Assembly (NCBI GenBank): GCA_029204225.1
Contig: MU835247.1
Coordinates: 1-40,666, forward strand
Length of the DNA: 40,666 nt
DNA from: Diphasiastrum complanatum
Taxonomy: Eukaryota; Streptophyta; Lycopodiopsida; Lycopodiales; Lycopodiaceae
Direction: 5' to 3'
Both the position numbers and the translations under genes were made by a program. The notes below the pieces were generated by a model. That model was given only the letters and a program-made list of their open reading frames with translations. It was not told where the DNA came from and did no database searches. Below, in pieces: positions 31,700 through 40,666 of the stretch (positions within the stretch are counted from its first letter, which is position 1; each line of letters starts with the position of its first letter).

Positions 31700-31875
31700 A
31701 CTCCACATTTTGCATCTGTGGCTCGACCCTCACCCCCTTCTTTTATAACCAGAATCAGTTTCACTCTTCACCACAAATGCTAGACCTTAACTGGCAAGAG
31801 CTTATCAGTAGCAAGGTCGTTCCCTCTGAAACCTGAGTTCTCCTTCTTCGCGCGCTGATCCAATATTGGATAGTA
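31700..31875 (+). promoter_or_regulatory. Possible relic promoter of the H3-like gene
   Basis: A TATA-like ttttataacc at about 31742-31751 lies some 125-135 bp before the H3-like ATG, and a CCAAT box (gatCCAATattgg) lies within 20 bp of the ATG. No polyadenine or direct repeats suggest how the copy arrived. Promoter function is inference only. Confidence 0.25.
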
Positions 31876-32336
31876 ATGGCACGGACTAAGCAGACAGCAC
31901 GAATCCACCCTGGTGGAATCCCAATCATAGGAGGGGGTCAGGAAAATCCACCACCACCACCTCCTCTTAGGCCAAGGGGCAGACGAAGAGACCCTCCCTG
32001 GCTGAAGGACATTCGAAAGCTATAGAAGACCAATAATCTTCTGATTTCAAAAGCTCACATACAGAGATCCATCAGATAGGTTACAAAAAGTCTATATGCA
32101 GATGTGAGATGGACTGTAATGGCAATTGAGACGCTGCACACTGCATATGAGGATTTCCAAGTGAATTTTTTTTTTCAGATAGTGTTGTTGCAACTGTCCA
32201 TGCCAAGAGGGTGACCATCATACCCAAGGATTTCAACATTGTCTTCAGACTATGGGACACATATGACAAATTTGCAGAGTACTTTAGACCAGCTCCTTCC
32301 TCTCCTCCAAAACAAGATGCAGAGAAAAGAAAATGA
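31876..32336 (+). pseudogene. Histone H3-fold variant pseudogene, CENH3-like
   Basis: ATG at 31876 begins MARTKQTAR, the exact N-terminus of histone H3, followed by an unrelated Gly/Ile/Pro/Arg tail with GGQENPPPPPPLRPRGRRRD. The alpha-N helix then appears as WLKDIRKL (H3: LREIRKY). Alpha-1 is TNNLLISKAHIQRSIR, and DVRWT, YEDFQVN, FSDS, HAKRVTIIPKDF follow in the H3 order with no gaps against H3 from the N-helix on. RW-T, FSDS and KDF resemble CENH3 more than canonical H3 (RFQ, FEDT, KDI). The frame is broken by TAG at 32023-32025 (H3 Gln) and 32077-32079 (H3 Glu), and by a T10 run at 32166-32175 that shifts the frame by +2. After the histone fold it runs on for about 24 residues (DKFAEYFRPAPSSPPKQ...) to TGA at 32334. 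It has no introns although plant CENH3 genes have several, so it is probably a processed or otherwise decayed copy. Nucleosomal function is lost. Confidence 0.82.
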
Positions 32337-33158
32337 AAGCAATCTTAACCATCCCAGCTTGTTTTTCGAGTACAGAGTGGGAGTCTTTCAAAGAAGAGAA
32401 GGTCTCATGACCCTCCTAATGTTGGAAAAGAGGGGTGTGAAATGAAGATAGCTCGAAAAGAAGCGAACTCGAAAGAAAAATGTTTGTGCGCAGCGGAATA
32501 AGCTATCTCGCTCTTTTCTTAAGCATGACTACGCCTATCAGACTTAAACAGAACATTAGTGATAGAAATCACGTTCGATCTGACTATGTAGCCAAACACT
32601 AAGCATCAAAACATCAGAAAGATAATTTGTTGCGAACAGCTAGACTAATAATAATTCGCGAAGAGCAGACTACCAGATTAAGTAATAAGAGAGTCAGACA
32701 GAATGTAGAAAAGCATTGCAATATTGACAAAAATTTGAATGCAGAACAAACAGAATTGTAATCAGATTAAGTATAGCAAAATATACAGGTCAATAATGCA
32801 GGTGAACACAAGACAATAGTGGACGTAACTGCATGCTTCACAAAGCTAATCACACAATCTGTAAAGGCATTACTCTTATCTGCACAAGAGAAATTGTTTT
32901 AGTTAATATATTTTTTGAAACTGATTCACTAAGAAATAGAAAAAAAAGAATATTTTCATATGGCATAATGTACCTTTACACCATTCAATCGAAATTGATA
33001 GTACTGAGGTAGTCAAATTGCAACATGTCTAGTTTTGATCGAATGTGACTGAGACACCAATCTTTCTCGACCTCAACCATTGCAAGGAAAACTCTCATTA
33101 TCTCGGGAGCATGGGGTAACAAAGGAAGCCCCCAAGATTGGATGTGGCAAAACCTCCG
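32337..33158. other. Non-coding stretch between two pseudogenes
   Basis: No gene recognised. There is a short inverted pair (AGATAGCT near 32446 and AGCTATCT near 32502), and A-rich sequence at 32920-32950. No poly-A tail is visible directly after the H3-like relic. Confidence 0.4.
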
Positions 33159-34263
33159 TTACTCATGTAGGGCATAACCACCATTAGTTCTGGTGCCCCT
33201 TGACTTTAGGACTTTTTGGTGGGACCAATCCCCTGCCAAAAATTGCCTGACAAACATGTTGTAGATAACACCTGCGCGCTTGTCTCACAATGGATTCTTC
33301 ACATGGTTGAGTGAGCATAACTTAGATGAAGCATGATATGCACCATAAATGTCATCCATGCCACAATAATAGAAGTTGTTTGTAGTATATACATAATTGC
33401 ACATATCACCTATTTCCACACCCAGATCTATTTTAGTATAAATCCAAGCATCTTCAATTGGATCAGTTGCTATTTCGGCCAATTCATGCATCATACCATC
33501 GATCATACCATCAAGATTCCAATCTTGATTTGGGGGCATCCAACCCGGTTCAATAAAACTACAACGCCCACCTAGACCATTTATTTTTTAGGGCAAGAGA
33601 TTGAATGCGTAAGGCATGAGTGGATTGTTTCTACAATAAGAGTAGTATTTTGAGATTATTTTCCACCAATTCTCCAAGTTAGGAATATTGCCTATTGGAT
33701 ATGTTGGGGTCAATGATAGAATTGCGTTGTGTGTGACATTCTTATAACTCTCATCCCATTCCCCATACCATATGAGATGTATGTTAATTGGATTGAATAA
33801 CATTTCCAAAATTTCTCACTTTGACCATAGGAGGCCTCCAAATTTGGGATTGATTCAAATGCTTACTATCATGTATCTCTATTGCATCAGGAATTATGAG
33901 ATTCTCATTAGAGCTTATGAAGAGTGTCAAATCTTTCCTTTCTATTTGTCTCAAATTTTGAGATTTGCCATGCCGTTGTGCTTGGTGTGTATTTTCCATT
34001 GTGAATTTTGGTGAAGAGTAATGAGTATTTCCAATGGACAATGTTTGATCTGCATGAACATCAACATTTTTATGCTCGCCACCATTGCACAAACCAAGAG
34101 AAGTCAAAACACTAACATGTGTTAGTAATACTAGACTCAATGTAAGTAGTACAGAATGCAACCGAGTGCTTGTAATATACTCTTTGGTCACCTTCATGCA
34201 CCCATCCACTTTAGTAGAATCCATGACAATGGCTTGAAGCACCTCCTTGAATGGTAAGTTCAA
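33159..34263 (-). pseudogene. EXORDIUM-like (phosphate-induced protein 1 family) pseudogene
   Basis: Three minus-strand pieces match the EXO/PHI-1 family in order. The N-terminal piece (34263-33784) has a hydrophobic segment LHSVLLTLSLVLLTHVSVL after MKVTKEYITSTR, a likely signal peptide. The second (33809-33588, shifted frame) has INIHLIWYGEWDES, the family's INxHLIWYG motif, then LENWWKIISKYY (family WWxT...Y). The third (33575-33285) has PPNQDWNLDGMIDGMMHELA, EIATDPIEDAW and EIGDMCNYVY, matching the conserved PN-D-DGM...HELAE-TNP...EI-D-C motif. After a TGA at 33285 the frame continues with GVIYNMFVRQFLAGDW, the usual C-terminus. A frameshift lies near 33800, and about 130 residues between WWK and the PNxD block are missing. 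Family members are secreted cell-wall proteins linked to brassinosteroid-dependent growth. This copy is dead. Confidence 0.78.
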
Positions 34264-34600
34264 TCTCGCAAAAAAACCAAACTTTCTATCTCAATCACTA
34301 CTATAGTTTCAGGTTTTAGGTTCTCAAATCTATGAATAGAACACCATCTATAACTCCTCATTTGAGCGAAAGAAGCTCTCAATTAATGCAAGCTTTATGC
34401 TACTTATCATATTTATTGCTTTATTGCTTGATGTATTGAATATATCAAGCAAAGAACACTTCTAGCCTAGATATCAACAGTCTGCATCTTAGAGATATGG
34501 GTGACACATGAACTCCTTCATATTAGGATTAGTTATATATTTAGGATTTGTGTTGAACTCATATTGTTGTACTCCTCGCTTAATTTCTAAGAGGAATCCA
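34264..34600. other. Upstream region of the EXORDIUM-like relic
   Basis: AT-rich sequence with no recognised gene. It would hold the promoter of the dead EXORDIUM-like copy, but no convincing TATA box at a fitting distance was identified. Confidence 0.3.
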
Positions 34601-36620
34601 TTATGTCATATGATTCAAATAAAAGTCCATTTGTCCCTCATTACCTACTTATTGACAAATAATATTCTATCTGTCTTTCATTCCCTATTTATTGACAAAT
34701 AGTATTCTATTCGTCCCTCATTTCCTACTTATTATACATTTAATATTGTGTTTCCTTCATCAACTTCATCATGAATTGTGGTTTTCAATTGCCATGGAAG
34801 AAAATAATGGAAACTGGTCAACCTTCATAGAAGAAGCAAAATCTTTCTATTTTGTCATGTTGCACTGGCAACAATTCTACACCATTTAATAGATAATTTT
34901 GGATGTCCTCTCTCAAAAAATCTGATTGTTATTATATCTACATTCAAGGATCTTCTTGCAATTCAAATTTCAAAATCTCGAGATTTGTTTTTTGCATGTA
35001 GGGAGTCAATTTCAAAACAAAATGTCAATGTAAAATTTTCACACCCAATTCACCAAGTTTTCTTTGAAATTTTGAGAAAAGGAAGCATTTCTAGTCCTTA
35101 GAAGTCTTCAAAACAAAGGCATCAAAACAAAAACATATGATTCACTTAATATTCTATTTGTTCCTTGTTCACAACTAACATTCTATTTGTCTCATTTCAT
35201 ACTTGTTACAAAGACAATATTGTGTGTCCTTCATCACCTCCATCAATAGATGGCTACTTACTGAAAATCATGTAACTTAAGCCTTCAAATTATTATTCTT
35301 GTTGTCATATGTCCACATCAATTGTGGCTTCCATTTGCAATGGAAAAAAATAATGAAAAGTAGTTAACTTTCGTACAAGGTGCAAAACCCTTGCATATTT
35401 TGTCATAGTGCATTGGCAAAAATTATATTCCAAAACATTTGCTAGCTTGTATCCAACACATGATTATGACCCAAATTTGGGCCCAAAAAAAAAAATAGTA
35501 GCATTTTAGGAATTTAAAAGGAGTAGGCTTGCTTTGAAAAAGCAAGTTTATGTTTGTCTTTGAAAGAAACGTGCTTCTTATTTGGAAACCTCCTTTTGAT
35601 TTGAGGACTTAAACTAGTAGCTAGTTCACTTGTCCTCTAGATTACATCTTTTAATGGATAGTCTTAAATTAAACGTCCATTCGCAAAATATTATGTTATT
35701 GTACATACATTAAAGAATCTTGCTACAACTTGGATTTCAGGATCTCAAGGATTATTTTTGGAATGACAAGAATCCATGGCAAAACAAAATGTGAACGGAA
35801 ACTTTTCATACTCAATTTCACTTGTTTCTCTTTGAAAACATTGAGATAAGAAAGCGTTTTTAGTGCTCATAACACTTTTAAAAAGGATTTGAAAGGGGAG
35901 CATATGATTCACATAATATGCTATTTTTCTTTCATTACCTACTTATTCATGAATAATATGCTCTCTCATTTCCTACTTATAGTATAAACAATATTGTGTA
36001 TCCTTCATCACCTCCATCAACAAATGACTACTTACTTAAACTTCTATGTAACTTAAACCTTTCAAAGTGTTATTCTTCTTATCATATTTCCACATGAATT
36101 GCGGTTTCCAATTGTCATGGAAAAAATAATGAAATGTAGTCAACGCTCATAGAAGGTGCAAATCCCCTCTATATTTTGTCACATTGCATTGGCAAGACTT
36201 CTATTTCAAGACATTTGACTATTGCTAGCATGTATCCAACACATGATTGACACTAAACTTTGAGCAAACACAACAAGAACGATTCAAGGATTTAAAATGA
36301 GTGGGCTTGCTTTTGGAAAGGCAAGTGTATACCCTTCTTTGGAAGAATGCAAAAGCTAGAATGCTTCTCATACAATAACAATTTTAGTTTAAGGCTTAAA
36401 ACCTAGAAGCTAGTTTACTTGTCATCTAAATTACACCTTTTAATGGATAATCATATTATTAAAATTTATCGTTCCATCTTAGTGTCCAACTCTTAGTTTA
36501 CATACATTTAAGAATTTTATCAAACCAAGCGATTCGAATTTCAAAATTGTGTTTTTGCATGAAGGGAGTAAATTTCAAAACAAAATTATATACTCCATTG
36601 AAAAAAGAACATGACTTGGA
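34600..36620. repeat. Degenerate long tandem repeat, period about 775 bp
   Basis: Three diverged copies in the same orientation share, in the same order, ACAATATTGTGT(G/A)TCCTTCATCACCTCCATCAA, a stretch with AATTG(T/C)GG(C/T)TTCCA, TTTTGTCA(T/C)(A/T)(G/T)TGCA(T/C)TGGCAA, TGTATCCAACACATGATT, (G/A)GGCTTGCTTT and an AA(A/C)AAAATG tail. Anchors lie at about 34740, 35214 and 35988 (474 and 774 bp apart; the first copy is internally shortened). No coding capacity. It may be a satellite-like array or duplicated pieces of an unknown element. Confidence 0.7.
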
Positions 36621-36989
36621 AGACAAGATTTGAAAATGGACAAAAATAATAATGTGATGTCGACTTGTCCAAAAATATTTTCAATTTGTTGATCGAGTCT
36701 CTCCTTCCTCCTCATCTAAATGCATTAGTTAATCCCTTTGATAAAAATATATTTTCATATTGGCTTGATAGAGTACCACTACTATTATGAGGGACATCAT
36801 TTTCATATTGGGGTCATATGTACATAATCAAGCCTAGTTAGCATTTTCCTAATGTTGAATTAGATTTATTTTCTTTGACTAGCATTGATGTCCCTTTGAA
36901 TAGTGTTGTAACAATAACGCCATATGCAATACATCAATTCAATTTGTGTGACTATAAATTTTTAATTTACATATGATTTTCAATGTTTG

Positions 36990-37265
36990 AATTTTAGAAA
37001 TAATCCTCAATTTTCATGTCTTGTTTAAGTTTCAACTTGGATATGATGTTGGATGTCCTGTTTAAGTTTCAACTTGGATATAATGTTCAATGTTTAGATT
37101 TTAGAAATAATATTCAATTTGAAGATGATGTTCGATTTGGATGTCCTATTTAAGTTTCAATTTGAATATAATTTTTTATGTTTAGATTTTAGAAATAATG
37201 TTCTATTTTCATATCTTATTTAAGTTTCAATTTGGATATGATGCTCAACTTTGATGTCTTACTTT
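36990..37265. repeat. Minisatellite-like AT-rich repeats
   Basis: TTTAAGTTTCAA(C/T)TTGGATAT starts at about 37024, 37061, 37149 and 37219, alternating with TTTAGATTTTAGAAATAAT. The units are irregular (37, 88 and 70 bp apart) and end directly before a Copia fragment. Confidence 0.65.
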
Positions 37266-37299
37266 TTTTTCTATATTTTTAACAAGAGGTAGATAGATT

Positions 37300-37760
37300 A
37301 AGGTGATAAGCAAACCAACCTAACTATTGATGAAGAGGGTGCTGATGAACAACTCTCAGATGACGCTTTTGTTATGTCATCTTGCTTGTTGGTTAATGAT
37401 GGAGACATTGATCCTTGGTGGATTGATAGTGGAGCTACATCACACATGACATATCATGAGGTACTAAGAACCTTCTTAGTGTGAGTCAATCACTTAATAA
37501 GGGATTCAAGGTGGAGTTTGTTGGTGGTGCTTGTTTGGTCAAGAAAGAAGATGAATTGATTGCAAAAGGGAAAAGGCAAGGTAAGTTGTTCAAACTTGAT
37601 GTTTGTGTTGTCGATAACCAAGTTGGATGTATGACAAAAGAGGACATGTCAAATCAAGAGGCATGGCACAAGAGATTGGGGCATCTCAACTTCAAGTCAT
37701 TGGAGGTGATGGCAAAAAGGCAAGCGGCTCTTGGTCTTCCCAAATCTTTGTCAACAAGTC
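37300..37760 (+). pseudogene. Copia protease and pre-integrase fragment
   Basis: From about 37305 the frame reads NLTIDEEGADEQLSDDAFVM, then DPWWIDSGATSHMTYHE, the Copia aspartic protease with DSGA at about 37424-37435. A deletion joins this to the end of the protease domain, read in another frame as KNLLSVSQSLNKGFKVEFVG. The pre-integrase motif AWHKRLGHLNFKSLEVMAKR, QAALGLPKS ends the homology at about 37755. The zinc-binding Cys pair, integrase and RT are missing. The continuing frame to 37846 is not recognisable as Copia. Confidence 0.85.
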
Positions 37761-38126
37761 CGCATATAAATTTTATTGGGAACTATATGGTTAACCAATG
37801 TCGAAGTGATTTAAGATTGGAAATGACAACAATTCATTTTCGGTAATCGAGATTACATGATATCAGTTGATTACACTATTGGTAAAACCAAACATGTGTG
37901 GGAAGAAGACGAATGTTCTTCTACAATGTGTGAAGAAACAAATATTTCTCCAACCATTTGAGGACATTACACACGCACTACAAATATCATTGGGGCCATG
38001 TTCTAGCAACCCTTGACCGCGAAAGTCATTAATAATTTTCAGATTGTCAGATCGACCTCACAGAGTAATCCATTTCCTATGCATTGCACAAGATTAACCG
38101 AGAAATAGAAGCAGATCTGACAAAAA
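37761..38126. other. Unassigned stretch
   Basis: No gene or clear motif. The frame at 38039-38305 (minus) overlaps the next plus-strand frame and shows nothing recognisable. Confidence 0.35.
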
Positions 38127-38474
38127 TTGAAACAACCTATTGTTCCTCTTAATGAGCAACAAACAATGGACTTATCTAACGTAGCTTCTTGTTCAAAGCC
38201 ATGCTTCAGTAGATCCCCATCTCCACTTAAAAAGATCCATGTACATAAAGATAATCTTGATCTTGATATACCTAAGAAGTTCACATATTTCACGGTGGGT
38301 GACATTTCTATTGAGTTGCCACATCCAAAACGAGAACTAACAAGTGAATCATCTTCATTTGATGGACTAGTTAAAACAGAAGATCTATTCGTACATATAG
38401 GAGAGCATCTTGATAGACGACAACGAAGAAATTTAGAAAGACTCTTAAGAACGTATTGTGATGTTTGTGAATAG
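38127..38474 (+). CDS. Unrecognised 115-residue frame
   Basis: The frame encodes a hydrophilic protein with SPSPLKKIHVHKDNLDLDIP, a TYFTVGDISIELPHP segment and a basic, Leu-rich C-terminus (LDRRQRRNLERLLRTYCDVC) that is probably helical. Composition is protein-like rather than repetitive, and the frame stays open without low-complexity runs. I do not recognise the family. The end has a faint likeness to the region before Gypsy reverse transcriptase (...LLxxYxDVFE), so a retroelement fragment is possible. It lies between Copia remnants. Confidence 0.3.
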   Translation: MKQPIVPLNEQQTMDLSNVASCSKPCFSRSPSPLKKIHVHKDNLDLDIPKKFTYFTVGDISIELPHPKRELTSESSSFDGLVKTEDLFVHIGEHLDRRQRRNLERLLRTYCDVCE

Positions 38475-38965
<491 letters not shown>

Positions 38966-39039
38966 CAGTTCTTTTCATGAGTTACATACTTTTATAGCAG
39001 GTCCAAACCTAACTTCAAACTCTGGTTTCCCTCCATAAT

Positions 39040-40183
39040 GAAAAACCTCCACAGCCCATTCAAGAAGCAAAACATGATGCTTTCATGACCAGCCATCAAG
39101 GAGCATCCAACGACAATTCTTGGTTCCTAGATTTTGGTGCCACTCAGCATATGGCCAGTCTCATTGGCTGTTTTGAGTCCTAGACGCCCTATAGTACCAA
39201 CAAGTATGTTCACTTTGGTGACAATAGCACTTAAAGGTGAAGGTAGTGTAAGATTAAGCTTTGCAAATGACTAGTCTAAGCTACTTTCTAAAGTCTTGTA
39301 TGTACCCAATTTGTCTACATATCTGCTCTCTGTAAGCAGAATTACAGATCTAGGACATAAAGTAGAATTCAAATGTGATCAATGCAAAGTATTTGATAGG
39401 ACAAAAAAGATCCTAGCACTCGGAAAGAGACATGGATACTTGTATAGATTAAGTCATTGCTTTTCTGCCTCTAGTCGGGCGCTCAGTACTTCTATTCAAG
39501 CAAATAAAAGTTTAATTTGGCATTATAGACTTGGTCATTTGAATTATGCTGTTGTACAGCAAATGTTTAAACAATCTATCATTTTTTATCTAGACTATCT
39601 TGATAATAAAGTTGAGTTACATGTCTGTCAAGACTGTTTAGTTGGTAAACAGGCTAGGAAACCATTTAGATCAAGCCACCAACATATTGCTAGAGGATTG
39701 TTAAATGTTGTACATACAGACATTTGTGGCCCAATGTAGAATCCTTTTTTGAAGGACACAAAGTATTCATAACTTTTATTGATGAATTCTCCAGAAGGAC
39801 TATGGTGTATTTTATCAAGAAGAAATCAGAATCTTTCAATTGCTTTAGAATCTTCAAGGAGTGTTCATAGAAAGAGACTGGAAAGACGATCAAAGCCCTG
39901 AGGTTTGACAATGAAGGAGAGTACATCTCTACTGAATTTAAGGAGTACTACCAGAGCCAAGGCATTGAGCAACAATTTATCACTCCTTATTTCCCTTAGT
40001 CAAATGGCTTAGCCGAGAGGAAGAACCGTACCTTGGTAAAATTAGCTAAATTTATGTGGCATATGCATCATTGCCAAAGAGCTTCTGGGTCGAAGCTATC
40101 TCCACTACAACTTATGTCTGGAATAGATGTTCGATGACCAAGGCCCTCTCAAGCAGAACACCCCATGAGGTGTGGACAGGAGG
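39040..40183 (+). pseudogene. Copia protease-integrase fragment, decayed
   Basis: PPQPIQEAKHDAFMTSHQGA leads to a protease box that reads WFLDFGATQHMAS (39121 onward), with the catalytic DSG altered to DFG. After several stops, frame 39296-39739 holds MYVPNLSTYLLSVSRITDLG, LIWHYRLGHLNY, CQDCLVGKQARKPF (the zinc-binding His and Cys pairs) and integrase HTDICGPM. A TAG follows; beyond it VFITFIDEFSRRTMVYFIKK, ALRFDNEGEY and LAERKNR complete the D-D-E core, with further TAGs near 39868 and 39997. A frame change gives LPKSFWVEAISTTTYVWNR, RTPHEVWTG, where the homology ends at about 40183. The integrase would insert cDNA. Every catalytic Asp/Glu of integrase remains, but the frame is dead. Confidence 0.85.
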
Positions 40184-40666
40184 GTATTCATGATGATGAA
40201 CTTGTTCAAATCATTTTGAATGGTCTTGGAGATGAGTTCTCCAATCTTGTACAAAGCTTTGCTATTCAAGATGCACTACCTTCCATTGACAAGCTCCATA
40301 GTGTGCTTGTGGCTGAGGAGAGTAGGATCCTTCATGTCAAGCAAAGGATTGGATCCTTGAAGTTGCATGATGGTGATGAGAAGGCCAACTTCTCAAGCAA
40401 GGGAAAGGCAAAGTCAAAGAAGAAGATCCAACACAAGGAGACCAAGAGTGATGATCAACCATCAAGCTCCAAAGGTGGAAAGAAGAACAAAGCCAAACTC
40501 AAGTGCTTCTTTTGTGGAAAGAAGGGGCACTTTGCATCTGAGTGTTTCAAGAAGAAGAATGCACAAGGAGAGATCAAACAAGACAACTCACCCTCGAGGA
40601 AGATGAGGATGAAGTGGATTCATCCTTGATGGCTTCTACATCAACATCAAAGAGCTACTCCAATGA
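40184..40666 (+). pseudogene. Second Copia Gag, C-terminal half, runs off the window
   Basis: From about 40187 the frame 40165-40629 encodes the end of a UBN2-type gag (HDDELVQIILNGLGDEFSNL, ALPSIDKLHSVLVAEESR), a Lys/Ser-rich linker and a zinc knuckle CFFCGKKGHFASEC. Near the end, the acidic EEDEDEVDSSLMASTSTSKS continuation toward the protease is found in a shifted frame (about 40598-40660), so a frameshift lies near 40600. Residues before HDDEL come from the neighbouring integrase read in a different frame, so the ATG at 40165 is not a true start. This belongs to a different Copia element from the integrase on its left. Confidence 0.85.

Noticed and set aside
32166-32175. T10-CAG in the H3-like relic as a 3' splice site
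   Set aside because: No GT donor gives an intron of workable length; the flanking H3 codons join without gap if the T-run is treated as a slippage frameshift.

Overview
This is a stretch of plant nuclear DNA. It is AT-rich and gene-poor, and it is dominated by LTR-retrotransposon remains with plant-type features: a Ty1/Copia element with an initiator-Met primer site, Ty3/Gypsy fragments, long (TC)n and (TG)n(AG)n microsatellites, an EXORDIUM-family relic, and a RING protein with introns absent from its reading frame. Nothing looks bacterial. I cannot name the species. A land plant with a repeat-rich genome is safe; a fern, lycophyte or other non-seed plant is only a guess. All statements come from reading the sequence; no search was run.

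Layout. 1-99 holds the edge of an antisense Copia gag (zinc knuckle). 1926-2543 (-) is the only plausibly intact host gene, a RING-HC protein with a hydrophobic C-terminal half. 3081-3608 and 8801-9236 are two foldback/MITE-like elements built on the same plan: clusters of a short CCGT-containing word on both sides of an AT-rich core. 4756 to about 7830 is a wrecked Gypsy element. Its protease is interrupted by an antisense Copia pol fragment and unassigned DNA, and its RNase H and most of its integrase are deleted. 12708-18749 is a complete 6.04-kb Copia element with 276-bp LTRs, a 5-bp target duplication, a PBS, a PPT and one gag-pol frame broken by only two TGA codons. A solo LTR of the same family lies inverted at 27606-27880 with its own 5-bp duplication. 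21270-22612 (-) is a Gypsy gag remnant. 23-27 kb is AT-rich, with a cluster of perfect small hairpins near 26.5 kb.

The right third holds two relics of host genes. At 31876-32336 is a histone H3-fold pseudogene. It starts with the H3 N-terminus (MARTKQTAR), carries CENH3-like residues in the fold, has an unusual lysine-poor, proline-rich tail and a C-terminal extension, and is broken by two TAG codons and one homopolymer frameshift. At 33159-34263 (-) is an EXORDIUM-like pseudogene with a frameshift and an internal deletion. Then follow a degenerate tandem repeat with a period of about 775 bp (34.6-36.6 kb), a minisatellite, further Copia fragments, a long compound microsatellite, and at the right edge a Copia integrase fused directly to a different Copia gag.

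How the parts relate. There is no operon-like or pathway arrangement. The window is a graveyard of nested insertions around one likely host gene. The observations most worth following are the H3-variant relic, the non-canonical AG...GT LTR ends supported by two independent insertions, and the paired foldback elements.
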